A stretch of DNA of 9,061 nucleotides, from positions 1 through 9,061 of the forward strand of contig JAJRAT010000062.1 in the NCBI GenBank assembly GCA_028682845.1. The letters are read 5' to 3'. Under the pieces are notes generated by a model. The model did no database searches and was not told the DNA's origin. It saw only the letters and a program-made list of their open reading frames with translations. The translations under genes were made by a program, and so were the position numbers. The DNA is from Methanothrix sp. (GTDB taxonomy: Archaea > Halobacteriota > Methanosarcinia > Methanotrichales > Methanotrichaceae). Positions 1 to 5,549 of this stretch are shown here, in pieces (position 1 is the first letter of the stretch; each line of letters starts with the position of its first letter).

Positions 1-423
1 GAAGTAGCCGAGACGCTCATGGACGTGGTCATGAGAGCCGTCAAGGTTTACATCTTCGTCATGGCGCTGCTGCTCTTAGGCGGCGGAATGAAGATCGTCA
101 TCGACAAATATTTGCTGACGGTTCCGTCCCAGATCCTCTACTGGGTGAACATGATCTCGGCCATCCTGGACAATGCCACACTAACCGCAGCCGAACTGAG
201 CCCGGCTATGGAGATCACCCAGATTCAGGCGGTCCTGATGGGCCTGCTCATCTCCGGCGGAATGCTCATTCCAGGCAATATCCCGAACATCATCTCGGCC
301 AACAAACTGGGCATCACCAGCAAGGAATGGGCTCGCCTGGGCGTGCCGCTGGGCCTTATCCTCATGGGCCTTTACTTCGTGTGGATCTTCTACATCCCGT
401 TCCACATCGAGTTCAACTTCTAG
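1..423 (+). CDS. DUF1646 family membrane transporter, C-terminal part (partial)
   Basis: The frame is open from the first base, so the 5' end lies outside the window; 140 residues are visible. They are mostly hydrophobic, with about four membrane segments (starting near VKVYIFVMALLLL, then ILYWVNMIS, IQAVLMGLLISGGM and VPLGLILMGLYFVWIF). Two polar, helix-breaking stretches sit between them, DNATLTAAEL and PGNIPNIISANKLGI. Such discontinuous motifs are typical of the ion transporter superfamily (NhaD/ArsB/citrate-type carriers), to which DUF1646 proteins belong. I recall this family mainly from methanogens, annotated as putative cation transporters. The substrate cannot be read from the sequence. 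The protein would sit in the cytoplasmic membrane. The gene ends directly at a strong hairpin terminator, so it is not cotranscribed with the next gene. The family call rests on remembered motif resemblance. Confidence 0.72.
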   Translation, partial: EVAETLMDVVMRAVKVYIFVMALLLLGGGMKIVIDKYLLTVPSQILYWVNMISAILDNATLTAAELSPAMEITQIQAVLMGLLISGGMLIPGNIPNIISANKLGITSKEWARLGVPLGLILMGLYFVWIFYIPFHIEFNF

Positions 424-455
424 GGCAATTGGCCAGGCCAATTGCTCCCTTTTTT
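423..455 (+). terminator. Hairpin plus T-run terminator of the transporter gene
   Basis: GCAATTGG (425-432) pairs perfectly with CCAATTGC (438-445) across the 5-nt loop CCAGG. The stem can extend by a G-T and a G-C pair, and six Ts follow at 450-455. The hairpin begins at the stop codon itself. The shape is that of an intrinsic terminator; in archaea the T-run alone may be sufficient. Confidence 0.8.
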
Positions 456-480
456 GGCCAGAAACGCAATGCGAAGCTTA

Positions 481-490
481 ATAAATTATA
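481..490 (+). promoter_or_regulatory. Possible TATA box for the 283-residue gene
   Basis: ATAAATTATA lies in an AT-rich stretch 63-72 nt before the first ATG of the next gene. It is the only TATA-like block after the upstream terminator. Initiation about 25 nt downstream would leave a leader of roughly 40 nt. Confidence 0.35.
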
Positions 491-552
491 GCGCAACAAA
501 TAGCTTTCCTTGACGGATTAAAAATCAGGAAATGAATCATTCGAATTAGAAA

Positions 553-1404
553 ATGAGTGGGACGAAAATGAGCATTGATTTCTCGGGAGACGAGCTGGTG
601 GTTGACGGTGAAGAGGAGTCCACGTTCTGCTCCAAGCACACCGGGAGGCCTCTGCGGCGAATCAAGATCGGGCTCATTGCCCAGACCCTTCAGGCCCACA
701 GGTCGCTGCTTCTCAAGATGCGAAGAGCCGAGCATGACGGCATCAGCTCCGCCGATGATCAGGGCGTTGTCACAGGCAAATGGAAGATCACCAATAGCAC
801 TTTCTGCTGTCAGGGCGACGAGCATAATCCCGAGTATTATCACGAGATCCTGATGGAAGAGCAGGAAGAGTTGCAGATCGACTGCCTTTTAATCGACGAC
901 CTGATCCTCCGCCCATACTTTTATGAGGAAGAGTTCGATTGTGATGATCTGTCCGTCAAGTCGCGGGTCATGGTCTCCCCGGATCAGGACGCCCGCCTTC
1001 GCATGATAATGAAGGATGACGGCTACTTTTCGGTTGTGCGGCGCGGCATAAATGAGGAGCCGCGAGAGATGAGATTCAGCAACACCATCCTGTGGTCCAG
1101 GCACGGCAACAAGTTCAAGTACGAGCTGATCCTGGTGGACCGGAGCTACGACGAACGGGACAGGCCGCTGGCCAGGCTCTTCCAGCCCCAGATGTCTCGA
1201 ATGCAGTCAGCCGTCGCCGCGCAGGCGGAGATGGTGGAGGCGATGCTCGAGACGATGGTCACGAGAAAGTACCTCACCGAAGGAGATGTGGCCGAGATGC
1301 GCAAGAAGGCTGCCGAGCGGGTCTGGGACAGGAGACGCGAGTTCTTCGAGGTTAGAGATATCGATGATTTTATAAACCCTCAGCCGAGGCTGACCTGGGA
1401 CTGA
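553..1404 (+). CDS. Hypothetical protein, 283 aa
   Basis: I do not recognise the family. The product is soluble and charged, with no signal peptide or membrane segment. Residues 1-210 alternate short hydrophobic strands and acidic loops, including the acidic stretch MEEQEELQID near 101-110 and EEEFDCDD near 125-132. Cysteines at 26, 85, 86, 111 and 130 are not in an obvious metal-binding spacing. Residues about 213-265 look like one long amphipathic helix rich in Met, Ala, Glu and Arg, possibly a coiled coil. The start is uncertain: ATG 553 has no ribosome-binding site, while ATG 568 (MSIDFSGDE) follows GGGA at a usable distance, giving 278 residues. Codon use and GC content look native. It lies between two single-gene units, and a TATA-like box precedes the following gene, so it is probably monocistronic. 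Coding confidence is high, function unknown. Confidence 0.8.
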   Translation: MSGTKMSIDFSGDELVVDGEEESTFCSKHTGRPLRRIKIGLIAQTLQAHRSLLLKMRRAEHDGISSADDQGVVTGKWKITNSTFCCQGDEHNPEYYHEILMEEQEELQIDCLLIDDLILRPYFYEEEFDCDDLSVKSRVMVSPDQDARLRMIMKDDGYFSVVRRGINEEPREMRFSNTILWSRHGNKFKYELILVDRSYDERDRPLARLFQPQMSRMQSAVAAQAEMVEAMLETMVTRKYLTEGDVAEMRKKAAERVWDRRREFFEVRDIDDFINPQPRLTWD

Positions 1405-1426
1405 AACTGCCTGATCGATGGCATAA

Positions 1427-1434
1427 TTTAAATA
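1427..1434 (+). promoter_or_regulatory. TATA box for the RHH/HTH-like gene
   Basis: TTTAAATA is a near-consensus archaeal TATA box, 68-75 nt before ATG 1502 and inside the 97-nt gap after the previous gene. Initiation near 1455 would give a leader of about 45 nt. It suggests that the small regulator has its own promoter. Confidence 0.5.
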
Positions 1435-1501
1435 AGGCGAAAATTAATTTGGCATGCAAGAGTTTTAGTGCCGGAAACGAAAGAGCGAGGGTCAGATTTC
1501 C

Positions 1502-1918
1502 ATGCCGAGCGGCAGGTACACGCGAATTGAGATAACCCAGGAAGCTTACATGGGCCTGGAGGCGGAAGCGGTTTTGCAGGGCAAGACGCTCAAGAAGCTG
1601 GCCTCAGACCTGATACTCAAGAATATATCCAAAAAGGCTCTGCAGTTCATCCATACCAGCAATGCCGATGCAGTCGATACATCCTTCTTGATGGAAGAAG
1701 AGGCGGAGGATGCCGCGGCTGTCGCGAGCGAGCCGGGATTGCGAATTAGACGGCGCAGGATATCGGATAATATTGAGGTCATTGAGCATATCAAGGTGCT
1801 CTGGTCCCAAAAGCCGAGGCCCTCTCAGCGAGAGATTGCCAAGATCATAAATTATCCTGCTTCATCCACCAAATACCAGATCAAAAATATGCTGGAAAAG
1901 GGTGAATTAGAGGGATAG
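1502..1918 (+). CDS. Putative DNA-binding protein, RHH-like N-terminus and HTH-like C-terminus, 138 aa
   Basis: No named family is recognised. Residues 6-41 (YTRIEITQEAYMGLEAEA, then LQGKTLKKLASDLIL) have the strand-helix-turn-helix pattern of ribbon-helix-helix (CopG/Arc-like) proteins: alternating strand residues, then two helices joined at a Gly-Lys turn. Residues 61-80 are an acidic and alanine-rich linker, followed by the basic patch RIRRRR (81-86). Residues 107-134 (PSQREIAKIINYPASSTKYQ and on) fit a helix-turn-helix, with REIAKII as first helix and SSTKYQIKNML as recognition helix. This two-module layout suggests a DNA-binding regulator; the targets cannot be told. The start has GAGGG about 11 nt upstream. 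The gene ends 11 nt from the convergent kinase-like gene. A role limited to one domain, with the other degenerate, is possible. Confidence 0.72.
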   Translation: MPSGRYTRIEITQEAYMGLEAEAVLQGKTLKKLASDLILKNISKKALQFIHTSNADAVDTSFLMEEEAEDAAAVASEPGLRIRRRRISDNIEVIEHIKVLWSQKPRPSQREIAKIINYPASSTKYQIKNMLEKGELEG

Positions 1919-1929
1919 TCCTAATATTT

Positions 1930-2874
1930 CTATTCAATCCCCACAATCCTCCTGATCTCCCTCTGGCTCTCCTCCGGCGTTCCAATAGTGTTGACCTCGA
2001 AGACGCTGGCGCTGTCCAGCAGCTTTGCAAAGAATCGGCTGCGAATGTGGCGCTTGAAGTCGCTGTGCACCAGTAGATGAGGATTGTAGTAGCCATTTTC
2101 TTCCAAGATTTGCAGAGCCTGCGCACCATCCAGCACCCGCACCGTCTCCTTTTGGGTCGCATCGCGCTTGAGCAGGATCACGTTCTCCATCGTCGTGAGC
2201 GGCAGGATGCGCCCCTTGCCGATCACCCAGCGCAGGTCCACCACGGCGCGGCCCTTTTCGTCCATGACCGCCCTGTTCACCAGCCCTGCGAACTCCTCCC
2301 AGATCTCGGCCAGGTCGGCGCGGATGTAGAAATTCTTCTCCGAGCCGTAGGCCAGGATGTCGTCCCCGAAGATGCGCCCGAAGAACCAGTCGTCGGAAAC
2401 CACACGGACGCGGGACTCGCGCAGCAGCCCGTAGGTGTGCGTGGTCTTGCCCGCACCTGAGCCGCCGAGCAGGCACAGGCCGCGCCCGCCCGCGTCCAGG
2501 CACGCCCCGTGCACGGAGTAGATGCCGTGATTGTCCTCCAAAATGTCGCCCGCCACGCTCAATGCCAGGGATTTGATCCAGCCGTAATAGTCGATGTTGA
2601 ACAGGAACGCCGTCTTGGAATGCGGATCGTAGCAGACCTCGTTAGCCTCCCTGGCAGGCTCCTCCAGCACGTAAAGCCGCCCGTGCGAGCGAATGTTCTG
2701 CGAGGCAAAATAGAAGCTTTCTTCCCAGGCATTCTTGACATGGGACCGTCCGGTCAATAGCTTTATGCAGCATCCATAAATCTCAGCCTTGATCTCGTAG
2801 AGCACCTGGCCGCCGTAGCGTTCTGCAAGCTCCTCTTTTTGCTCCATAGATATGAGTTCAACCGAATATGCCAT
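1930..2874 (-). CDS. HPr kinase/phosphorylase-like P-loop protein, 314 aa
   Basis: The C-terminal half resembles the HprK catalytic domain. There is an HG pair at residues 122-123 (YSVHGA), then a Walker A loop GGSGAGKTT at 137-145, then VVSDDWFF at 157-164, where the DD pair matches the acidic residues that follow the P-loop in HprK-type kinases. True HprK phosphorylates a serine of the PTS carrier HPr; methanogens generally lack a PTS, so the substrate here is unlikely to be HPr. Related stand-alone domains modify peptides or small molecules. Residues 1-110 match nothing I recognise. ATG 2874 is chosen because GGGGG and AGG lie just upstream; a TTG start at 2922 would run into the probable promoter, and an internal Met at residue 10 is another option. 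It may be monocistronic. It lies on the same strand as the pfkB-aldolase-gpmA operon but is separated from it by the toxin-antitoxin module. Confidence 0.72.
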   Translation of the reverse strand: MAYSVELISMEQKEELAERYGGQVLYEIKAEIYGCCIKLLTGRSHVKNAWEESFYFASQNIRSHGRLYVLEEPAREANEVCYDPHSKTAFLFNIDYYGWIKSLALSVAGDILEDNHGIYSVHGACLDAGGRGLCLLGGSGAGKTTHTYGLLRESRVRVVSDDWFFGRIFGDDILAYGSEKNFYIRADLAEIWEEFAGLVNRAVMDEKGRAVVDLRWVIGKGRILPLTTMENVILLKRDATQKETVRVLDGAQALQILEENGYYNPHLLVHSDFKRHIRSRFFAKLLDSASVFEVNTIGTPEESQREIRRIVGIE

Positions 2875-2920
2875 CGACCTATTCCCCCACAAAATTTTAA
2901 GATTCGCGATTTGCATCTGC

Positions 2921-2929
2921 AATTTAAAT
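2921..2929 (-). promoter_or_regulatory. TATA-like box for the HprK-like gene
   Basis: Read on the minus strand this is ATTTAAATT, about 47-55 nt before ATG 2874. Initiation near 2900 would leave a leader of about 25 nt carrying the GGGGG ribosome-binding site. A second AT-rich block (TTAAAATTTT, 2891-2900) is closer to the start and is the alternative. Confidence 0.4.
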
Positions 2930-2967
2930 GCGATTACACTGCAATACCCTAATGAGATTTATAGCTG

Positions 2968-3177
2968 CTACATTTTTGCGACTGCGGTCATATTTGCATA
3001 TGAAATCAAGCCAATCATGCTAAAAAGACTGCACGATACAATTTGCCATTTGACTTTGCCGGCAAAATCGAGCTTGAATCGTTTTTCAGTTCCAGATACA
3101 GCCAACTTATTGTAATACATGATAGAAAAGAATATGCCCAAAACGTCTAAAAGCATCCAGACGCAAGCAAGAGGCAT
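2968..3177 (-). CDS. Possible small membrane protein, 69 aa (doubtful)
   Basis: In the 340-nt gap between the HprK-like gene and the toxin-antitoxin module, the minus strand keeps a frame that starts with ATG at 3177. The predicted peptide has two clear hydrophobic stretches, near residues 2-22 (PLACVWMLLDVLGIFFSIMYY) and about 44-66 (WQIVSCSLFSMIGLISYANM and on). A positively charged loop with Lys and Arg separates them, giving a plausible hairpin topology with the loop inside. Against it: no good ribosome-binding site (only GTGGAA some 10 nt upstream), low GC content, and AT-rich DNA often yields hydrophobic spurious frames. The frame also opens upstream to 3279, overlapping the divergent DUF4258 gene. 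Treat it as a candidate only. Otherwise this gap shows only promoter-like AT-rich sequence. Confidence 0.25.
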   Translation of the reverse strand: MPLACVWMLLDVLGIFFSIMYYNKLAVSGTEKRFKLDFAGKVKWQIVSCSLFSMIGLISYANMTAVAKM

Positions 3178-3216
3178 ATGATCAAGTTCCACAAATAGCA
3201 ATCCAAAGGCTGATGG

Positions 3217-3525
3217 ATGAAAATGATCAATGACATAAAAGCACTGATGAAAGAGCGCAAATATATCATCACTCAGCACGCCAAAATGCGAATGGACGAA
3301 CGAGGCATCTCATCCACAGACCTGACAACATTTATAATGAATGGCGAGATAATAGAAGAATACTCGGATAGCGAGCCGTGTCCATCGGCTCTGATCTTCG
3401 GCACCGTTGCTGGCTGTCATTGTCATGCCGTAGTCGCTCTGTGTAAGAACCACGTGAGAATAACTACTGTGTATTGGCCGGATGAGGAAAAATGGATAGA
3501 TTACAAGACGAGGAAATCGAACTGA
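3217..3525 (+). CDS. DUF4258 domain protein, probable toxin of a toxin-antitoxin pair, 102 aa
   Basis: The sequence fits the DUF4258 pattern: HAKMRMDERGIS (21-32), then an NGEIIEEYSD segment (42-51), PSALIFG (56-62), a hydrophobic strand beginning with His (HAVVAL, 70-75), and ITTVYWPDEEKW (82-93). DUF4258 proteins are small RelE/MqsR-fold proteins often encoded directly before a YgiT/MqsA-type zinc-finger gene, as here. By that analogy the product would be a ribosome-dependent or free mRNA interferase kept inactive by its partner; no activity is shown by sequence alone. H21, R25, E28 and R29 are candidate functional residues. ATG 3217 follows AAAGG at a fair distance; ATG 3223 is an alternative start. 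The 3' end overlaps the partner gene by 34 nt in a different frame, implying translational coupling. The module is lower in GC than the enzymes beside it, consistent with horizontal gain. Confidence 0.82.
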   Translation: MKMINDIKALMKERKYIITQHAKMRMDERGISSTDLTTFIMNGEIIEEYSDSEPCPSALIFGTVAGCHCHAVVALCKNHVRITTVYWPDEEKWIDYKTRKSN

Positions 3526-3773
3526 TCCCTGATATCTGCTCATGTGGGCGTGGAAAATTGCATAAAGGCTTCACAAAGCACATTGTGGAGATCGGCAATG
3601 AAGTAATCGTTATCAGAAATGTTCCTGCATGGATATGCGATCTTTGCGATGAGTCATATATTTCCCCAGCAGTTTCTGAGAAAATCGATGAAATCATAGG
3701 AGCGTTTCGAGCAGGGCGACTTCTTTCCAAGCCTATTGCAGCAGGACAAGTAGAGTTGACCATGAGTGCGTAA
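3492..3773 (+). CDS. YgiT/MqsA-type zinc-finger protein, probable antitoxin, 93 aa
   Basis: Residues 14-70 match the N-terminal domain of MqsA/YgiT antitoxins: a first cysteine pair, a beta segment (HIVEIGNEVIVIRNVPAWIC), a second pair CDLC (49-52), then DESYISPAVSEKIDEI. In this family the four cysteines bind one zinc and the domain masks the toxin. The first pair is C16-S-C18, one residue between the cysteines rather than the usual two, so the metal site may be altered. The C-terminal helix-turn-helix of full MqsA is absent; the tail after residue 72 is short and basic-to-neutral. Such short forms are common in archaea and bacteria. The start ATG 3492 has GAGG four nt upstream, inside the end of the DUF4258 gene. 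Toxin-first order matches mqsRA. An inverted repeat follows 21 nt after the stop. Confidence 0.82.
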   Translation: MDRLQDEEIELIPDICSCGRGKLHKGFTKHIVEIGNEVIVIRNVPAWICDLCDESYISPAVSEKIDEIIGAFRAGRLLSKPIAAGQVELTMSA

Positions 3774-3794
3774 GGTGCCCATTTGATTGGTCCG

Positions 3795-3817
3795 AATTCT
3801 TCAATGACCGAAGAATT
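3795..3817. terminator. Inverted repeat between converging genes, probable terminator
   Basis: AATTCTTC (3795-3802) pairs perfectly with GAAGAATT (3810-3817) across a 7-nt loop; TTAAAA follows on the plus strand. It lies between the stop of the zinc-finger gene (3773) and the stop of gpmA (3838), so it could end transcription from the plus side and perhaps both. An operator role is less likely because no start lies nearby. Confidence 0.5.
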
Positions 3818-3837
3818 TTAAAAGTTAGATATTATAA

Positions 3838-4527
3838 TCATCGTAAATAAAAATGACTCATCGGGCGAAGATCGCGATCCAGCTCATAAACCAGCGGAAC
3901 ACCCGTCGGTATTTCCAAGTCCTCTATCTCCCCGTCCGAGATGCAGTCCAGGTGCTTGATCAGGGCGCGCAGAGTGTTGCCGTGCGCCGCGATAAAGACA
4001 TCTTTGCCCTCTTCCAGTTCCGGCACAATGTTGCTTTGCCAGAAAGGAAACATGCGATTCAGAGTGTCTTCCAGCGACTCAGCTAACGGAATCTGATCAT
4101 CGGCCAGATCTCTGTAGCGTGGATCGAGCCCGGGATGGCGGCAGTCGTCCCTCTTCAGGGCCGGTGGCATATCCCGAAAGCCGCGCCGCCAGCGGTGCAC
4201 CTGCTCCGCTCCGAACTTCTCTTCCGTCTCCTTCTTGCTTTTGCCCTGCAAATCACCGTAAAAGCGCTCGTTGAGCCGCCAACTGGGAATGACGGGAACC
4301 CACATCAGATCCATCTCCTCCTGGACGATCCAGAGGGTGCGAACGGCGCGCTTCAGGACTGACGTGAAGGCCAGGTCGAAGGTGAAGCCGGCTGAGCGCA
4401 TGAGCACTCCGGCATTCTTCGCTTCCTCTTTGCCTTTTGCGGAAAGGTCGACGTCCATCCAGCCGGTGAACCTACCCTCCTGGTTCCAGAGGCTCTGGCC
4501 GTGGCGCAGCAAGATGAGGTCTGGCAT
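3838..4527 (-). CDS. gpmA: 2,3-bisphosphoglycerate-dependent phosphoglycerate mutase, 229 aa
   Basis: This enzyme interconverts 3- and 2-phosphoglycerate in the cytoplasm through a phosphohistidine. The histidine phosphatase fold is clear: LRHGQSLWN (7-15) with catalytic H9, TGWMDVDLSAKG (21-32), TSVLKRAVRTLW (55-66), RLNERFYGDLQG (84-95) with acid E87, WRRGFRDMPP (113-122), the family lid segment near HPGLDPRYRDL (131-141), and AAHGNTLRAL (180-189) with the second active-site H182. The lid and WRR segment distinguish true mutases from generic phosphatases of the superfamily. Length is slightly below the 245-250 of bacterial GpmA. ATG 4527 has GGGAG about 10 nt upstream. It is the last gene of a three-gene operon after the aldolase, with a 51-nt gap. 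Archaea more often use the cofactor-independent type, so this bacterial-type enzyme suggests transfer. Confidence 0.93.
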   Translation of the reverse strand: MPDLILLRHGQSLWNQEGRFTGWMDVDLSAKGKEEAKNAGVLMRSAGFTFDLAFTSVLKRAVRTLWIVQEEMDLMWVPVIPSWRLNERFYGDLQGKSKKETEEKFGAEQVHRWRRGFRDMPPALKRDDCRHPGLDPRYRDLADDQIPLAESLEDTLNRMFPFWQSNIVPELEEGKDVFIAAHGNTLRALIKHLDCISDGEIEDLEIPTGVPLVYELDRDLRPMSHFYLR

Positions 4528-4578
4528 GTCTTAGACTCCCTTTATTGAAATTCAGGAAATGCCGCTAGTTCCTGGAAT
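4528..4578 (-). other. Intercistronic hairpin between aldolase and gpmA
   Basis: In the 51-nt gap the minus strand has CAGGAA, a 10-nt loop and TTCCTG, with more interrupted pairing outside (GAATTC against AATTTC). There is no T-run, so it looks more like an mRNA processing or stability element than a terminator. The ribosome-binding site GGGAG of gpmA lies downstream of the hairpin and stays free. Confidence 0.35.
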
Positions 4579-5505
4579 TCAATTTCCCTGGTAAATCTTC
4601 CATGCCTCTTCCACGCCGGCATCCTCGACGGTTATGGCATAGATGGCATTACAAAGCCGCACCGCTTCCGCGAGAGAACGCTGGTGAATATTCCGCCCCG
4701 TGGCGTTTCCCCTCGCGCCGCTGATGTGAATCTGGTCGTGCAGGCGCTGCAGGAAGGACTTGGCATCCGTGCTCTCGCCACCGGCGCAGACGACGCCGGT
4801 CCGGCCCGCCGCCCGGACGGCCTCTTTAAAGATTTCCTTGGAATCGCTGCCCGGCTTATCCGGATAGTTCACCTTGACAAAGTCGCTGCCGAGGGCTGCG
4901 GCCACCCCTGCCGCTCCCGCGACAAGATGCGGATCTTTTTCGTCCTTGACCGCTTTTCCGCGCGGATAGACCCAGAGCACGGTGATCAGCCCCTGGCGGT
5001 GGGCCTGATAGACTATTTGCGCCGCCTGGCGGAGCTGTTCGCCCTCATGCTCGCTTCCCAGGTAAATGGTGTACCCGACGCCCAGGATGTTAAGGCCGCT
5101 ATCGTTGGCAAATTCAACAACCTGGTCCACATCGATCCACTGCGGGCTGTTCGGCTCCGCCTGGGAGGTCTTCACCAGGTTGGTCTTGGAGTTCAGCTTC
5201 ACCAGGTACGGGACATTCCTGTAATCGGAACCGTAGCGGGCGATGAGGCCGAGCTGCGCCGCGAAGACGCCGATCTTCGCGTTTGAGGCAATCTGAAAGA
5301 GATGCTCCGGGTCCCCGTCCGAGGGATCGACTCCCGGCCCGGAGAAGTCGTCGTTGAGATGCTCTACCTTCTGGTCTCCGGCAAAGAGCATGAGCCGTCC
5401 GCAGTCTCGCGTAATCTTGCTGTAGTTGCCGATGTACGTTCTCCTTTTTGCGCCGGGAACATCCAGAGGCGCTGCAAAATCTTTGATCTCTTTGGTCTCG
5501 TTCAT
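4579..5505 (-). CDS. Class I fructose-bisphosphate aldolase, DhnA/FbaB family, 308 aa
   Basis: The enzyme reversibly splits fructose 1,6-bisphosphate into dihydroxyacetone phosphate and glyceraldehyde 3-phosphate through a lysine Schiff base. Visible signature parts of the DeoC/FbaB barrel are LFAGDQKVEHLN (40-51) with conserved D44, the strand VLWVYPRG (176-183) with Y180 as likely proton donor, DFVKVNYP (208-215) with Schiff-base K211, AGGES (241-245) and GARGNATGRNIHQR (263-276), the last two binding the phosphate. Length is normal for archaeal or FbaB-type enzymes. A related methanogen enzyme, the ADH synthase of aromatic amino acid synthesis, shares the fold but is shorter and lacks this long N-terminus, and the pfkB and gpmA neighbours favour a sugar role. 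The start follows an ideal GAGGTGA site, last of three tandem copies. Confidence 0.9.
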   Translation of the reverse strand: MNETKEIKDFAAPLDVPGAKRRTYIGNYSKITRDCGRLMLFAGDQKVEHLNDDFSGPGVDPSDGDPEHLFQIASNAKIGVFAAQLGLIARYGSDYRNVPYLVKLNSKTNLVKTSQAEPNSPQWIDVDQVVEFANDSGLNILGVGYTIYLGSEHEGEQLRQAAQIVYQAHRQGLITVLWVYPRGKAVKDEKDPHLVAGAAGVAAALGSDFVKVNYPDKPGSDSKEIFKEAVRAAGRTGVVCAGGESTDAKSFLQRLHDQIHISGARGNATGRNIHQRSLAEAVRLCNAIYAITVEDAGVEEAWKIYQGN

Positions 5506-5549
5506 CCTCTCACCTCAAACCATCCCACCTCAAAACCACTCACCTCAAA
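5506..5549 (-). repeat. Three tandem 15-nt units carrying Shine-Dalgarno cores
   Basis: On the minus strand the pfkB-aldolase gap reads as units TTTGAGGTGAGTGGT, TTTGAGGTGGGATGG and TTTGAGGTGAGAGG, the last running into the aldolase ATG. The invariant core TTTGAGGTG recurs at exactly 15-nt steps (plus-strand CACCTCAAA at 5511, 5526 and 5541). GAGGTG is complementary to the anti-Shine-Dalgarno end of 16S rRNA. The first unit contains the pfkB stop codon TGA; only the third is spaced for starting the aldolase. Confidence 0.85.

Noticed and set aside
4684..5286. A 200-codon open frame on the plus strand
   Set aside because: It is antisense to the aldolase, whose catalytic motifs are complete; the frame is open because of GC-rich codon bias and resembles no protein I know.
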